A DNA stretch of 64,000 bases from Vogesella indigofera (GTDB lineage: Bacteria > Pseudomonadota > Gammaproteobacteria > Burkholderiales > Chromobacteriaceae): NCBI RefSeq assembly GCF_028548395.1, contig NZ_JAQQLA010000004.1, positions 372,001 to 436,000 of the forward strand. The letters are read 5' to 3'. The translations under genes were made by a program, and so were the position numbers. Below, piece by piece: positions 48,359-57,846 of the stretch (its first letter is position 1; every line of letters starts with the position of its first letter). The notes under the pieces were generated by a model. The model had not been told where the DNA came from, did not search any database, and saw only the letters and a list, made by a program, of their open reading frames with translations.

Positions 48359-49138
48359 TCAGCGTGCGCCCGGTGCCTTCGATACGTCGATGCCGAACCA
48401 CTTCACCGAGATTTTCTTGAAGCTGCCGTCCTTGTGCAAGGCATTCAGCGCGCCGTCCAGCGCCACCTTGAACTTCGGATTGCCCTTGGCAAACGGGATA
48501 CCCATCTGCGTCGCACTGCCCACCGCGGCGCCGGCCTTCAGCGGCAGCTTGGCTTCCTTGATCGCGAACGGGATCAGCAGGCTGTCGTTGATGCCGGCAT
48601 CGATGCGGCCGGTGGCCAGATCCTGGAAGATTTCCGGTGCCGACGGGTAGAACTTGGACTCGATACCGCCCTGCGCCTTCACCATCTCGGCGTAGTTGCT
48701 GCCCTGGGTCACACCCATCTTCTTGCCGGCGAGGTCGGCCAGGCTCTTGAAGCTGCGCTTCTCGTTCTTGCGCACGATCAGCTGCGCGCTGGAGATGGTG
48801 TACGGCTGCGAGAAGTCGAACACTTCCTTGCGCTTGTCGGTGATCGACACCTGGTTCAGCACCACGTCGAACTTGCCGCCCTGCAGGCCGGCCAGGAGGC
48901 CGCTCCACTCGCCGGTGATGAATTCCGGCTTCAGCTTCAGCTTCTGTGCCAGTGCCGCGCCCAGCTCCACCTCGAAACCGGTCAGCTTCTGGTCCTTGTC
49001 CTTGAAGTTGAACGGCGGGTAGGTGCCTTCCAGCGCAATCTTCAGCGTACCGCGCTGCTGCACGGTGTCCAGCAGGTCGGCAGCGTAAACGTTGGCCGCA
49101 ACGCCCAGCAGCGTCAGGGTAAGCAGAACTTTTTTCAT
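48359..49138 (-). CDS. Polar amino-acid ABC transporter binding protein
   Basis: Protein of 259 aa with a signal peptide (KKVLLTLTLLGVAANVYA, cut before ADLLDTV) and an SBP_bac_3 domain: GTLKIALEGTYPPFNFKD, LTGFEVELGAALAQKL, DVVLNQVSITDKRKE and RIDAGINDSLL. It resembles FliY/TcyJ-like cystine and other polar amino-acid binding proteins. It is the first gene of the - strand unit binding protein, permease, PLP enzyme. The signal sequence codons include a 10-mer copy of the dispersed motif at 49091-49100. Confidence 0.88.
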   Translation of the reverse strand: MKKVLLTLTLLGVAANVYAADLLDTVQQRGTLKIALEGTYPPFNFKDKDQKLTGFEVELGAALAQKLKLKPEFITGEWSGLLAGLQGGKFDVVLNQVSITDKRKEVFDFSQPYTISSAQLIVRKNEKRSFKSLADLAGKKMGVTQGSNYAEMVKAQGGIESKFYPSAPEIFQDLATGRIDAGINDSLLIPFAIKEAKLPLKAGAAVGSATQMGIPFAKGNPKFKVALDGALNALHKDGSFKKISVKWFGIDVSKAPGAR

Positions 49139-49444
49139 TTTTTATTCCTTTTTGATATTGATTTCAAAATCAATAAAACAGAAAGAACTATAACAAAGCC
49201 GACCGCTTTGCTCCAGCCTTGGCAGCGAATGAAAACGCATAAGGAAATCACCAAAAGCGGATAACAGCGGTGCCGGGTCAGCGGCAATCCAGAGCGCGAT
49301 TGTACGCAATATCCCGCGCGCTGGCGCGGAAGTATTGCCAGTTGCCGCCAAGGCGACCCGCCGCGCCACAGCCCGCCGGCAAAGAAAAAGCCCGGCGACG
49401 CCGGGCTTGCTGATGCCGTCGCGGCCGGCATGGCCGCAAACGGC
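49139..49444. other. Gene-free stretch with promoter region and ychF terminator
   Basis: About 306 nt without a gene. The part next to 49138 is AT-rich and should hold the promoter of the binding-protein operon, but no clear boxes are seen. At 49388-49408 AAGCCCGGC/GCCGGGCTT with a GAC loop is followed on the - strand by TTTTTC and should terminate ychF. Confidence 0.75.
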
Positions 49445-50536
49445 TTACACGTTGAACAGGAAGTTCAGCACGTCGCCGTCCTGCACCACGTATTCCTTGC
49501 CTTCGGCGCGCATCTTGCCGGCTTCCTTGGCCTTGGCTTCGCCACCGTAGGCGATGAAATCGGCGTAGGAGATGGTCTGCGCGCGGATGAAGCCACGTTC
49601 GAAGTCGGTGTGGATCACGCCGGCCGCCTGCGGCGCGGTGTCGCCGACGTGGATGGTCCAGGCGCGCACTTCCTTCACCCCGGCGGTGAAGTAGGTCTGC
49701 AGCCCCAGCAGCTTGTAGCCGGTGCGGATCAGGCGGTTGAGGCCCGGTTCTTCCAGGCCCATGTCGGCGAGGAATTCCACCTTGTCGGCGTCGTCGAGGT
49801 CGGCGATTTCGCTCTCGATGGCGGCGCACAGTGCCACCACCGGCGCGCCTTCGGTTGCGGCCAGTGCCTTCAGCTTGTCCAGGTGCGGGTTGTTGTCAAA
49901 GCCGTCTTCCGCCACGTTGGCGACATACATCGCCGGCTTGATGGTCAGCAGGCACAGCGGCTTGAGCAGCGCCTGCTCGTCCGCGTCCAGCTTCATGCTG
50001 CGTACCGGCTTGCCTTCGTTCAGGTGCGGCATCAGTTTTTCCAGCAGCGCCACCAGCTTCTGCGCGTCCTTGTCGCCGGCACGGGCCTTCTTGCCGTCAC
50101 GGATGATGGCCTTTTCCACCGCCGACATGTCGGCCAGCGCCAGTTCGGTGCCGATGGTTTCCAGGTCGGCGATCGGATCGACACGACCGGCAACGTGCAC
50201 CACGTTGTCGTCGTCGAAGCAGCGCACCACGTTGACGATGGCGTCGGTCTCGCGGATGTTGGCCAGGAACTTGTTGCCCAGGCCCTCGCCCTTGGAGGCG
50301 CCAGCCACCAGACCGGCGATGTCGACGAATTCGACGATGGCCGGCTGGGTCTTCTGCGGGTTGACGATCTTGCACAGCTCGTCCAGGCGCGGATCCGGCA
50401 CTTCCACGATGCCGACGTTAGGCTCGATGGTGCAGAACGGATAGTTGGCCGCTTCGATACCGGCCTTGGTCAGTGCATTGAACAGGGTGGACTTGCCGAC
50501 GTTGGGCAGACCGACAATACCGCATTTCAGACTCAT
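49445..50536 (-). CDS. ychF: Redox-regulated ATPase/GTPase YchF (OLA1 family)
   Basis: Protein of 363 aa, the exact family length. G1 motif [11 protein letters not shown] at residues 8-18, a [11 protein letters not shown]3 region, a coiled-coil domain in the middle, and the C-terminal TGS domain ending [10 protein letters not shown]. It binds ribosomes and hydrolyses ATP, and is linked to stress responses. AGGAA lies 5 nt before ATG 50536; the frame extends upstream to 50596 without a site. It follows pth, as is common in Betaproteobacteria. Confidence 0.95.
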   Translation of the reverse strand: MSLKCGIVGLPNVGKSTLFNALTKAGIEAANYPFCTIEPNVGIVEVPDPRLDELCKIVNPQKTQPAIVEFVDIAGLVAGASKGEGLGNKFLANIRETDAIVNVVRCFDDDNVVHVAGRVDPIADLETIGTELALADMSAVEKAIIRDGKKARAGDKDAQKLVALLEKLMPHLNEGKPVRSMKLDADEQALLKPLCLLTIKPAMYVANVAEDGFDNNPHLDKLKALAATEGAPVVALCAAIESEIADLDDADKVEFLADMGLEEPGLNRLIRTGYKLLGLQTYFTAGVKEVRAWTIHVGDTAPQAAGVIHTDFERGFIRAQTISYADFIAYGGEAKAKEAGKMRAEGKEYVVQDGDVLNFLFNV

Positions 50537-50633
50537 GGGAATTCCTCGAATTTTCCGGCCTGCGCGCTTGGCGCCGCAGGCATTGACCGGTGGCATTGTA
50601 CCACCTGGCCGATCATTTTTTGTGCACTCGGGT

Positions 50634-50656
50634 GTTGGCCGCAGCCTGCGGCCAAC
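50634..50656. repeat. Inverted pair of the dispersed motif between ychF and pth
   Basis: GTTGGCCGCA (50634-50643), a GCC loop, and TGCGGCCAAC (50647-50656) form a perfect 10-bp stem-loop 2 nt past the pth stop. There is no T tract on either side, so it is not a standard terminator. Confidence 0.85.
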
Positions 50657-50658
50657 GT

Positions 50659-51240
50659 TTACTTGGCGGCGGTGTGCAGCGTCTTCATCGCCGCCGCGCT
50701 GTTGCCGGCCAGTACGTCCGGCATCACCTGCAGCGCCTTGGCGATGGCGTCGTCGATCGCCTGCTGCTCTTCGGCGCGCGCCTTTTTCAGCACGAAGTTG
50801 GCGACCTCGTTGCGATCGCCGGGATGACCGATGCCCAGGCGCAGGCGCCAGAAGTTGGGCGAGCCCAGCTTGGCGATGATGTCCTTCAGGCCGTTGTGGC
50901 CGCCGTGGCCACCGCCCTGCTTCAGCCGCGCCGCGCCCGGCGGCAGGTCCAGCTCGTCGTGCACCACCAGGATTTCTTCCGGCGCGATCTTGTAGAAGCG
51001 CGCCAGCGCGCCCACCGCCTGGCCGGACAGGTTCATGTAGGTCATCGGCTTAAGCAGCCACAGGTCGCCTGCGGCCAAGGTGGCGCGCGAGACCTCGCCG
51101 AAATACTTGCCCTCGCCACGCAGCGGCGCCTTGTGCTGCCAGGCCAGCTCGTCCACCAGCCAGAAGCCTGCGTTATGGCGCGTTCTTTCGTATTCCGGCC
51201 CGGGATTCCCCAGCCCCACCACCAGACGGATTGCCGACAT
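50659..51240 (-). CDS. pth: Peptidyl-tRNA hydrolase
   Basis: Protein of 193 aa. [12 protein letters not shown] and the catalytic H22 in [14 protein letters not shown] identify Pth, and the [12 protein letters not shown] loop is present. It releases tRNA from peptidyl-tRNA that has dropped off the ribosome. It lies 89 nt downstream of rplY with a terminator between them. Confidence 0.96.
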   Translation of the reverse strand: MSAIRLVVGLGNPGPEYERTRHNAGFWLVDELAWQHKAPLRGEGKYFGEVSRATLAAGDLWLLKPMTYMNLSGQAVGALARFYKIAPEEILVVHDELDLPPGAARLKQGGGHGGHNGLKDIIAKLGSPNFWRLRLGIGHPGDRNEVANFVLKKARAEEQQAIDDAIAKALQVMPDVLAGNSAAAMKTLHTAAK

Positions 51241-51264
51241 TCTCTTGATCCCAACAATGAAAAA

Positions 51265-51291
51265 CCCGCTGCAGAGAGTATCAGCAGCGGG
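51265..51291 (-). terminator. rplY terminator
   Basis: Stem CCCGCTGC/GCAGCGGG (51265-51272 and 51284-51291) with an 11-nt loop, followed on the - strand by TTTTTC. Confidence 0.85.
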
Positions 51292-51329
51292 CCTCGTACC
51301 GCACCGTCAAACGGTGAGGCGCTTAAGCA

Positions 51330-51617
51330 TTACACGCGAGCGAAGTCGATGTGCAGCACCAGTTGCTTGAACGGGTGGTTCTGGAAAGCAGCAACTTTAA
51401 CTTGCTCTTTCTGACCGTCGATTACCAGATCCAGCACTTCGTTGTGGAAGGCTTCGGTTTTCAGCGCGTAGTACATGGTGTTGTGGTCCAGGGTGATGGA
51501 CACGGCTTCTTTACCTGCGCCGTAAACAACAGCAGGGGTTTGACCAGCGCGACGCAGGCGGCGGCTCGCACCAGTACCTTCCAGAACGCGCTTGGTAGCG
51601 ATAACTTCGATTGCCAT
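51330..51617 (-). CDS. rplY: 50S ribosomal protein L25, short form
   Basis: Protein of 95 aa, starting AIEVIATKRVLEGTGASRRLRR and ending VLHIDFARV. It binds 5S rRNA. It is the short form like that of E. coli (94 aa) and not the long CTC type found in many Betaproteobacteria. ATG 51617 has TGGAG 8 nt upstream; a longer frame to 51725 runs into prs. Confidence 0.93.
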   Translation of the reverse strand: MAIEVIATKRVLEGTGASRRLRRAGQTPAVVYGAGKEAVSITLDHNTMYYALKTEAFHNEVLDLVIDGQKEQVKVAAFQNHPFKQLVLHIDFARV

Positions 51618-51687
51618 TTGAATAACTCCAGTTAGCTTTGCAGCTTGATTTAAATCTCCAGCCCACCGCGACCAGTGGGCTGAACGT

Positions 51688-52671
51688 TTACGGCAGGCAG
51701 GCGCCCGACGAAACCAGATCCTCATTGAAGAGGTAGGACACCGATTCTTCGTTGTTGATGCGACGCAGGGTTTCTGCGATCAGGCCACCAATCGATACCA
51801 CGCGGATGCGGCTGCTCTGCTTGGCTTGCGCCGACAGCGGAATGGTATCGGTGATCACGACTTGGTCGATGTCCGAATTGTTGATGCGATCCACGGCCTG
51901 GCCGGAGAAGATGGCGTGCGAGGCGTAGGCCAGCACGCGCTCGGCACCGCGCTCTTTCAGAGCGGAAGCGGCCTTGCACAGGGTGTTCGCGGTGTCGATC
52001 ATGTCGTCGACGATCAGGCAGGTACGGCCCTGCACGTCACCGATGATGTTCATCACTTCGGCCACGTTGGCTTTCGGACGACGCTTGTCGATGATGGCAA
52101 GATCGGTATTCAGCGCCTTGGCCACGGCACGGGCACGTACCACGCCGCCGACGTCCGGGCTGACCACGATCAGGTCTTCGATGCGCTGCGAACGGATGTC
52201 CTTCAGCAGCACCGGGGTCGCGTACACGTTGTCCACCGGCATGTCGAAGAAGCCCTGGATCTGGTCGGCGTGCAGGTCAACGGTCAGCACGCGGTCGATA
52301 CCGGCGCTGGTCAGCATGTTGGCCACCAGTTTGGCGGTGATCGGCACACGGGCGGAGCGCGGACGACGATCCTGGCGAGCGTAACCGAAGTACGGAATCG
52401 CGGCGGTGATACGACCGGCGGAGGCGCGTTTCAGCGCGTCGGCCATGGTCAGGATCTCCATCAGGTTGTCGTTGGTCGGCGCACAGGTCGACTGCAGGAT
52501 GAACACGTCGCGACCGCGCACGTTTTCCAGCAGTTCAACGGCGACTTCGCCATCGCTGAATTTGCCGACGTCGGCGCGTCCCAGCGAAATGTCGAGGTGC
52601 TTGACCACGTTTTGCGCCAGTTCCGGATTTGCCGTCCCGGTGAAGACCATCAAACTATCGTATGCAGCCAT
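51688..52671 (-). CDS. prs: Ribose-phosphate pyrophosphokinase
   Basis: Protein of 327 aa that makes PRPP from ribose 5-phosphate and ATP. Signatures: [53 protein letters not shown] and the PRPP-binding [14 protein letters not shown]. It is read toward rplY after the tRNA-Gln pair. Confidence 0.97.
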   Translation of the reverse strand: MAAYDSLMVFTGTANPELAQNVVKHLDISLGRADVGKFSDGEVAVELLENVRGRDVFILQSTCAPTNDNLMEILTMADALKRASAGRITAAIPYFGYARQDRRPRSARVPITAKLVANMLTSAGIDRVLTVDLHADQIQGFFDMPVDNVYATPVLLKDIRSQRIEDLIVVSPDVGGVVRARAVAKALNTDLAIIDKRRPKANVAEVMNIIGDVQGRTCLIVDDMIDTANTLCKAASALKERGAERVLAYASHAIFSGQAVDRINNSDIDQVVITDTIPLSAQAKQSSRIRVVSIGGLIAETLRRINNEESVSYLFNEDLVSSGACLP

Positions 52672-52704
52672 AAAAGAATTGCCTTAAATCGGTAGATAAA
52701 GAAA

Positions 52705-52730
52705 AAGCGTGTAAGGAGCCTTACACGCTT
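52705..52730. terminator. Hairpin between tRNA-Gln genes and prs
   Basis: 12-bp stem AAGCGTGTAAGG/CCTTACACGCTT with A runs on the left and T runs on both sides, so it could act in both directions. On the - strand it would end the tRNA transcript 26 nt past the tRNA and separate it from prs. Confidence 0.85.
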
Positions 52731-52756
52731 TTTTTCTTAGTTTACTCTCGTAAGCC

Positions 52757-52833
52757 TGGCTGAGGAGGAAGGATTCGAACCTTCGCATGCCGGAATCAAA
52801 ATCCGGTGCCTTAACCAACTTGGCGACTCCCCA
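52757..52833 (-). tRNA. tRNA-Gln(TTG), copy 2 in reading order
   Basis: 77 nt including an encoded CCA. The acceptor stem pairs TGGGGAG with CTCCTCA (one G-U), the T loop is GTTCGAATCC, and the 7-base anticodon loop TTTTGAT gives anticodon TTG. Identical in all 77 positions to the copy at 52859. Confidence 0.97.
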
Positions 52834-52858
52834 GTATTCTTTAAATTGTGCAGGGTAT

Positions 52859-52935
52859 TGGCTGAGGAGGAAGGATTCGAACCTTCGCATGCCGGAATCA
52901 AAATCCGGTGCCTTAACCAACTTGGCGACTCCCCA
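52859..52935 (-). tRNA. tRNA-Gln(TTG), copy 1 in reading order
   Basis: 77 nt with encoded CCA, identical to the copy at 52757-52833 and separated from it by 25 nt. It starts 9 nt after the ispE stop, so the two may be read through from ispE. Confidence 0.97.
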
Positions 52936-52944
52936 GTAGCACTG

Positions 52945-53799
52945 CTATTCCCCGTCAAACATCGGATGCGCTGCCAACCCCTTGGCAACAAAGCCGCTGA
53001 ATCGTGACGACAAGGACTGATATACTGTTTTTGCTTGATCTTCGTTACCGCATTCCAGAAAGACACAGGCTCCGGAACCGGTCATCAACGGCGAGCCGCA
53101 TTCTCTTAATGCGCTCAAGGCTTCATTTACCGCTGGATACATTTGGCAAACAACGCTTTGCAAATCGTTTTGTTTTTGCGGCGTCGTTGCTAGGGTTCGC
53201 ATTGTGGAGAAACTGACCTGCCCTGTCAACACCTGACGTGAAAATTCCTTGAAAACCGTCGCCGTCGGCACATGCACTGTTGGGTGCAACACCACATACC
53301 AGGCCGCCGGCAGGCTGATCTCGCTCAGCTCTTCGCCGATGCCGGTGGCGCGCGCATTGCGCCCGAAGATGAACACCGGCACGTCGGCCCCCAGCTGCAC
53401 GCCCAGCTGCATCAGCGCCGCGCGCGACAGGCCGCAGCCCCACAGGCGGTTGAGCGCCAGCAGCACCGTCGCCGCATCGGAGGAGCCGCCGCCGAGGCCG
53501 CCGCCCATCGGGATGCGCTTGTGCAGGCGCAGGCTGGCGCCCAGCGTGCTGCCGCTGGCCTGTTGCAACAGCCGCGCCGCGCGCACGGTCAGATCGCTGT
53601 CCGGCGGCACGCCGGGAATGGGATTCAGCAGCACGATGTCGCCGTCGTCGCGCAGCGCGATGTCGATGCTGTCGCACAGGTCGATGAAGCGGAAATCGCT
53701 GTCCAGCAGGTGATAGCCATCGTCACGCTTGCCGGTGATCAGCAGGTTGAGGTTGAGCTTGGCCGGAGCGGGAAAGACATGAAAAACGGAATCGGTCAT
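52945..53799 (-). CDS. ispE: 4-diphosphocytidyl-2-C-methyl-D-erythritol kinase
   Basis: GHMP kinase of 284 aa in the MEP isoprenoid pathway. FPAPAKLNLNLLITGKR at the start, the ATP loop PMGGGLGGGSSDAATVL, and C-terminal SPLMTGSGACVF are present. The ATG overlaps the lolB stop. The last third (about 52990-53240) is clearly lower in G+C and uses more A/T-ending codons than the first two thirds, while the frame stays open and the conserved motif is kept. Confidence 0.95.
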   Translation of the reverse strand: MTDSVFHVFPAPAKLNLNLLITGKRDDGYHLLDSDFRFIDLCDSIDIALRDDGDIVLLNPIPGVPPDSDLTVRAARLLQQASGSTLGASLRLHKRIPMGGGLGGGSSDAATVLLALNRLWGCGLSRAALMQLGVQLGADVPVFIFGRNARATGIGEELSEISLPAAWYVVLHPTVHVPTATVFKEFSRQVLTGQVSFSTMRTLATTPQKQNDLQSVVCQMYPAVNEALSALRECGSPLMTGSGACVFLECGNEDQAKTVYQSLSSRFSGFVAKGLAAHPMFDGE

Positions 53800-54377
53800 G
53801 GCAAAGCGGGAGCAACGGGTAACAGGGGAACAAACTGGCGCCAGTCAGACAGCACCAGACGGATGGTCAGGCCCTCGCGCTCCAGCTCGACGCGGCGCGG
53901 CTGGGCAAGGTTGGCCGCATCGCGGTGGATGCGGATCAGCCAGCCCTGCTGCTGCAGGTGGCCTTCCGGGGTGGTGGTGTAGGGAAACTGCGGCGCCGGG
54001 TGGCCACGCACCCACCACACCAGGTTGGCCAGCGGCAGCGGCCAGCCCAGCTGGCGCTCGGTCAGCGTCTCGACATCGCTGGCGAACTGCTGCTGGCCGT
54101 CGGCCAGCAGGGTAACACCATGGCTGTCGCGGTGCAGGCTGGCCACGGTATTGCCCACCGGCGTCTTGATCGCCAGCTGGTCGTCGTCCGCGGTGTGCTG
54201 CCAGTCAAAGCCGGCGACGTGGCCCTTGCCGTCCAGATTCACCGCCAGCCTGCCGGCGACGTCGAAGGGCTGGTCTTGCACCTGTGCCTGCAGCGGTGCC
54301 GCAGTGGACGGCACCTCCTGAAACGAGGCGCAGCCAGCGAGCAGCGGCAGCAGCAGTAACAGCCAGCGCACGATCAT
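53796..54377 (-). CDS. lolB: Outer membrane lipoprotein receptor LolB
   Basis: Protein of 193 aa with a lipoprotein signal (LLLLLPLLAGC, lipid on the Cys) and a LolB domain (FDVAGRLAVNLDGKGHVAGFDWQH). It accepts lipoproteins from LolA and inserts them in the outer membrane. ATGA overlaps join it to the TPR gene before it and ispE after it. A full motif copy lies inside at 53906-53919. Confidence 0.92.
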   Translation of the reverse strand: MIVRWLLLLLPLLAGCASFQEVPSTAAPLQAQVQDQPFDVAGRLAVNLDGKGHVAGFDWQHTADDDQLAIKTPVGNTVASLHRDSHGVTLLADGQQQFASDVETLTERQLGWPLPLANLVWWVRGHPAPQFPYTTTPEGHLQQQGWLIRIHRDAANLAQPRRVELEREGLTIRLVLSDWRQFVPLLPVAPALP

Positions 54378-56131
54378 GGCTGCAGGCGCTGCAGGGTTTC
54401 ACGCAGCACCGGGTGATCCGGCTCCTTCTTGCGTGCCTCGGCCCACAGCTTGCGCGCCTCGTCGAGGCGCCCGGACTGCCACAGCACCTCGCCGAGATGG
54501 GCGGCCACTTCGGCATCCGGCATGCTGGCGTAGGACGCCTGCAGGTATTGCAGCGCCTGCTCCAGCTTGCCGAGCTTGTAGTACACCCAGCCCAGGCTGT
54601 CGAGGATCATCGGGTCATCCGGCGCCGCCTGGTGCGCCTTCTCCACGTAGGCCAGCGCCTCGCGGTAGCGGGTGGTGTGGTTGCTGAGCGCGTAGCCCAG
54701 CGCATTCAGCGCGTGCACATGATCCGGCACCAGCTCCAGCACCTGCAGCAGGTCTTTTTCCGCCAGCGCAAACTGCCCGTCCAGCTCCGACAGCAGTGCG
54801 CGGTCGTACAGCAGTTCGGTGGCCCGCGGCTGGCGTTGCAGCCCCTGGTTCAGCAGCGTCATCGCCTGCGCGCGATCGCCGGCGTTCTTGGCGATCTGCG
54901 CCTGCAGTGCGACCACCCGCACCAGCTGGTTAGCATCGTTGCTCAGCGGCTGCAGGTCGTTGATCGCCTGCTGCCAGTTGCCGTCCGCGGCATCCAGCTG
55001 CGCCAGGCGCAGTCGTGCCGGCAGGTAGTTCTCGCCCTGCCCCACCTGCTGGTACCAGTGGCGCGCCTGTTGCGGCTGCTTCTGTTCGTCCGCCAGCTGG
55101 CCCAGGGTGTAGCGCAGGGTATCGGCATCGGCGTAACCGGCCTGCAGCGCGGCCTCCAGCTGGCGACGCGCCAGCTGCAGGTTGCCGTTCTGGAACGCCA
55201 GCAGGCCGGCCATGTTCAGCAGTTCCGCTTGTTTCGGGTATTGTTGTAGCGCCTTTTCGGCGTGGCGCTGGGCGTCGGTGTAGCGCTTCTCGCTGGCCAG
55301 CAGCCGCACCATGGTCAGGTTCAGCTCCAGGCTGGCGGCGGGACGCAGTTGCAGCTGTGCCTGCAGGAAGTCGATGGCACTGGGCACAGAGTGACGGCGC
55401 AGGCGGTCGACCTGCCACAGCAGCGGCAGGTCCCACGTCGGGGCGATCTTGGCGAGACGGGCGAACTCCTTGTCGACCTCGGCCTGCTCGCCGGCCTCGG
55501 CAGCCACCGCCAGGTGGGCAAAGCGCGCTTCCGGCAGCTCCGGATAGCGCTCGGCCAGGTCACTGACCAGCTTCGCCGCGGCGACCCGGTCCGGCTGCCG
55601 CGCCAGCAGTCGCGCCAGCTGCACGAAGATGGCACCGGCACGCGCCGGTTGCCGCGCCAGCATGCCTTCCACCAGCGGCTGGCTTTCCGCCAGCTTGCCG
55701 GCACGCAGCAGCGCGATCAGCAGCTGTTCGCGCGCCGAATCGGCATCCGGGTCCAGCTCGATCCACAAGGCCAGCGCCTCGGAGGCCTGGCGCACGTTAC
55801 CGGAGAACATCGCGAATTCGGAGGCCCGCTGCGCCACGCGCGGGTCGCGGGTTTCGCGCGCCAGTTGCAGGTAGGTTTCCGCGGCAACACCGGCGCCACC
55901 GCGCTGCACCACGATCTCGCCGGCCAGCAGGCCGTACAGCCACTCCTCGCTCAGCTCCAGCTTGGGAATGCGCGGGTTGTCGACCGTTTCCTCCTCGACC
56001 GCCTCGTCGGCGAGATCCTCGACCACCGCTTCCGCGCTGACGGACGACGTGGGGAGAGCGGGCGGGACACTGGCGCAGGCGACCAGGGCAAGGGGGGCAA
56101 GTGCTGCGGCGATACGGAGTAGTGCGTTCAT
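54374..56131 (-). CDS. TPR-repeat lipoprotein
   Basis: Protein of 585 aa. The signal sequence NALLRIAAALAPLALVAC ends in a lipobox, followed by an acidic linker (EAVVEDLADEAVEEE) and then TPR repeats along the whole length, clearest in the C-terminal third (for example HALNALGYALSNHTTRYREAL, in part, and LDSLGWVYYKLGKLEQALQYL). Proteins of this kind upstream of lolB are common in Betaproteobacteria; the role is thought to be in outer membrane assembly but is not settled. ATG 56131 gives the best lipoprotein signal; starts at 56146 and 56176 are possible. Divergent from mutM. Confidence 0.85.
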   Translation of the reverse strand: MNALLRIAAALAPLALVACASVPPALPTSSVSAEAVVEDLADEAVEEETVDNPRIPKLELSEEWLYGLLAGEIVVQRGGAGVAAETYLQLARETRDPRVAQRASEFAMFSGNVRQASEALALWIELDPDADSAREQLLIALLRAGKLAESQPLVEGMLARQPARAGAIFVQLARLLARQPDRVAAAKLVSDLAERYPELPEARFAHLAVAAEAGEQAEVDKEFARLAKIAPTWDLPLLWQVDRLRRHSVPSAIDFLQAQLQLRPAASLELNLTMVRLLASEKRYTDAQRHAEKALQQYPKQAELLNMAGLLAFQNGNLQLARRQLEAALQAGYADADTLRYTLGQLADEQKQPQQARHWYQQVGQGENYLPARLRLAQLDAADGNWQQAINDLQPLSNDANQLVRVVALQAQIAKNAGDRAQAMTLLNQGLQRQPRATELLYDRALLSELDGQFALAEKDLLQVLELVPDHVHALNALGYALSNHTTRYREALAYVEKAHQAAPDDPMILDSLGWVYYKLGKLEQALQYLQASYASMPDAEVAAHLGEVLWQSGRLDEARKLWAEARKKEPDHPVLRETLQRLQP

Positions 56132-56210
56132 GCTTGGCCTAAACATCGGTTCAGACGGGTAGAATACCACGCCCATTCATTTAATCATGCTCACGGCAAG
56201 GAAAACTGCA

Positions 56211-57026
56211 ATGCCGGAATTGCCAGAAGTCGAAACCACCTGTCGCGGCATCGCACCCCTGCTGCTGCACGCCACCATCCGTGGCGTGACCGTGCGCGAG
56301 GCGCGCCTGCGCTGGCCGGTGCCGCCGGACCTGGCGGCCAACCTTGCCGGTCGCCGCGTGCTCGGCATCAGCCGCCGCGCCAAGTACCTGCTCGTCGACT
56401 TCGAACACGGCACGCTGATCCTGCACCTGGGCATGTCCGGCAGCCTGCGCTTCGTGACGCCGGGCACGCCGCCGGAAAAGCATGACCATGTAGACATCGA
56501 TCTGGGGCAAACGGTTCTGCGCTATCGCGATCCGCGCCGTTTTGGCGCCATCCTGTGGCAGCAGGGGCCGGTCGAGGCGCACCCGCTGCTGGCACAGCTG
56601 GGGCCAGAGCCACTGTCGTACGCCTTCGACGGCGCGGTACTGCAGCAGGCGATCCGACGCCGCGGCAGCGCCATCAAGCTGGCGATCATGGACAACCACG
56701 TGGTGGTCGGCGTCGGCAACATCTACGCCAACGAGGCGCTGTTCCACGCCGGCATCCACCCGGCCCGCGCCGCCAACGGCCTCAGCGGTGCGGAGTGCGC
56801 GCGGCTGGCCGCCGAAATCAAGGCGGTGCTGGCGCGCGCCATCGACGCCGGCGGCAGCACGCTGCGCGATTTTGTCGACGCCAAGGGGAAACCGGGCTAC
56901 TTCCAGCAAAGCTATATGGTCTATGGCCGCCGCGATCTGCCCTGCCACGTCTGCGGCAGCCTGATCCGCGAGCTGCGCCAGGGGCAGCGCAGCTCCTGCT
57001 TTTGCCCGCATTGCCAGCCGTGTTAA
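56211..57026 (+). CDS. mutM: Formamidopyrimidine-DNA glycosylase
   Basis: Protein of 271 aa. The N terminus PELPEVE provides the catalytic Pro and Glu after Met removal, so ATG 56211 must be the start and not the in-frame ATG at 56187. The C-terminal zinc finger has CHVCGS and CFCPHCQ. It removes 8-oxoguanine and related lesions. AAGGAA precedes the ATG. A motif copy (GCGGCCAACCTTG) lies at 56334-56346. Confidence 0.96.
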   Translation: MPELPEVETTCRGIAPLLLHATIRGVTVREARLRWPVPPDLAANLAGRRVLGISRRAKYLLVDFEHGTLILHLGMSGSLRFVTPGTPPEKHDHVDIDLGQTVLRYRDPRRFGAILWQQGPVEAHPLLAQLGPEPLSYAFDGAVLQQAIRRRGSAIKLAIMDNHVVVGVGNIYANEALFHAGIHPARAANGLSGAECARLAAEIKAVLARAIDAGGSTLRDFVDAKGKPGYFQQSYMVYGRRDLPCHVCGSLIRELRQGQRSSCFCPHCQPC

Positions 57027-57060
57027 ATTGCGCCGCGTCGCCTGACTGATAAAGCCTATC

Positions 57061-57846
57061 GTGCATCGTCCCACCTCCTGGCCTACCCGCCTGCTCCGCC
57101 TCGGCCGCCTCGGCATGCACTTGCTGCGCGGCCTGCTGGTGATCGCCACCCGCTACCCGCGCCTGTCGCAGCCGGCCCGCGCGGTGATCACCCAGCGCTG
57201 GTCGCGGCACCTGCTGCACATCCTGGCGATCAAGGTGCGCGTCCACGGCACGCCGCCGGCGGTCTACCCCCCCAACACCCTGGTGGTCGCCAACCACGTG
57301 TCGTGGCTGGACATCTTCGCGCTCAACAGCGTCACCGTATCGCGCTTCGTGGCCAAGAAGGAGCTGCGCGACTGGCCGCTGGCCGGCTTCCTGATCAAGA
57401 ACGCCGGCACCCTGTTCATCGACCGCAACAACCGCCGCGACGCCAGCCGCGTCAACGAACAGCTGGCCAAGGCCTTGCAGGACGGCGGCTGCATGGCTGT
57501 GTTCCCTGAGGCCACCACCTCCGACGGCCGCAGCCTGCTGCCGTTCAAGGCCTCGCTGTTCGAGGCCTCGCGCCTGGCGCACGCCACGGTGCAGCCGGTA
57601 GCGATCCGCTACCTGACCCCCGGCGGCCACTACTGCGCCGCCGCCGCCTACGCCGGCGACACCAGCTTCTGGCAGAGCCTGTGCCTGATCCTGGCCAGCC
57701 GCGCCATGGTGGTGGAGCTGAGCTACACCGCCGCCATCCCGCCCTACGACACCGCGCTGGCCAGCCGCTTCCAGCTGTCGGAAACCGCACGCGACGCCAT
57801 CCGCGACGCGCTGCAACTGCCGGCCGAGCCCGTCGCCGCCGAATAG
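57061..57846 (+). CDS. Lysophospholipid acyltransferase (PlsC family)
   Basis: Protein of 261 aa with the acyltransferase block NHVSWLD (H-x4-D), the substrate block FIDRNNRRD and the FPEATTSDG block. It probably acylates 1-acyl-glycerol-3-phosphate or a related lysolipid at the inner membrane. The start is GTG 35 nt after mutM. An N-terminal amphipathic or single membrane segment (~10-30) is basic. A broader role in ornithine-lipid or other lysolipid acylation is possible. Confidence 0.88.
   Translation: MHRPTSWPTRLLRLGRLGMHLLRGLLVIATRYPRLSQPARAVITQRWSRHLLHILAIKVRVHGTPPAVYPPNTLVVANHVSWLDIFALNSVTVSRFVAKKELRDWPLAGFLIKNAGTLFIDRNNRRDASRVNEQLAKALQDGGCMAVFPEATTSDGRSLLPFKASLFEASRLAHATVQPVAIRYLTPGGHYCAAAAYAGDTSFWQSLCLILASRAMVVELSYTAAIPPYDTALASRFQLSETARDAIRDALQLPAEPVAAE

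Noticed and set aside
52757..52935. CRISPR-like direct repeats
   Set aside because: The two repeats are tRNA-Gln genes with full cloverleaf pairing. No CRISPR array or cas gene was seen anywhere.
56151..56160. Neisseria-type DUS (GCCGTCTGAA)
   Set aside because: Only isolated near matches were noticed (for example TTCAGACGGG here and CAGACGGC near 27570). They show no enrichment or pairing, unlike the GTTGGCCGCA motif.
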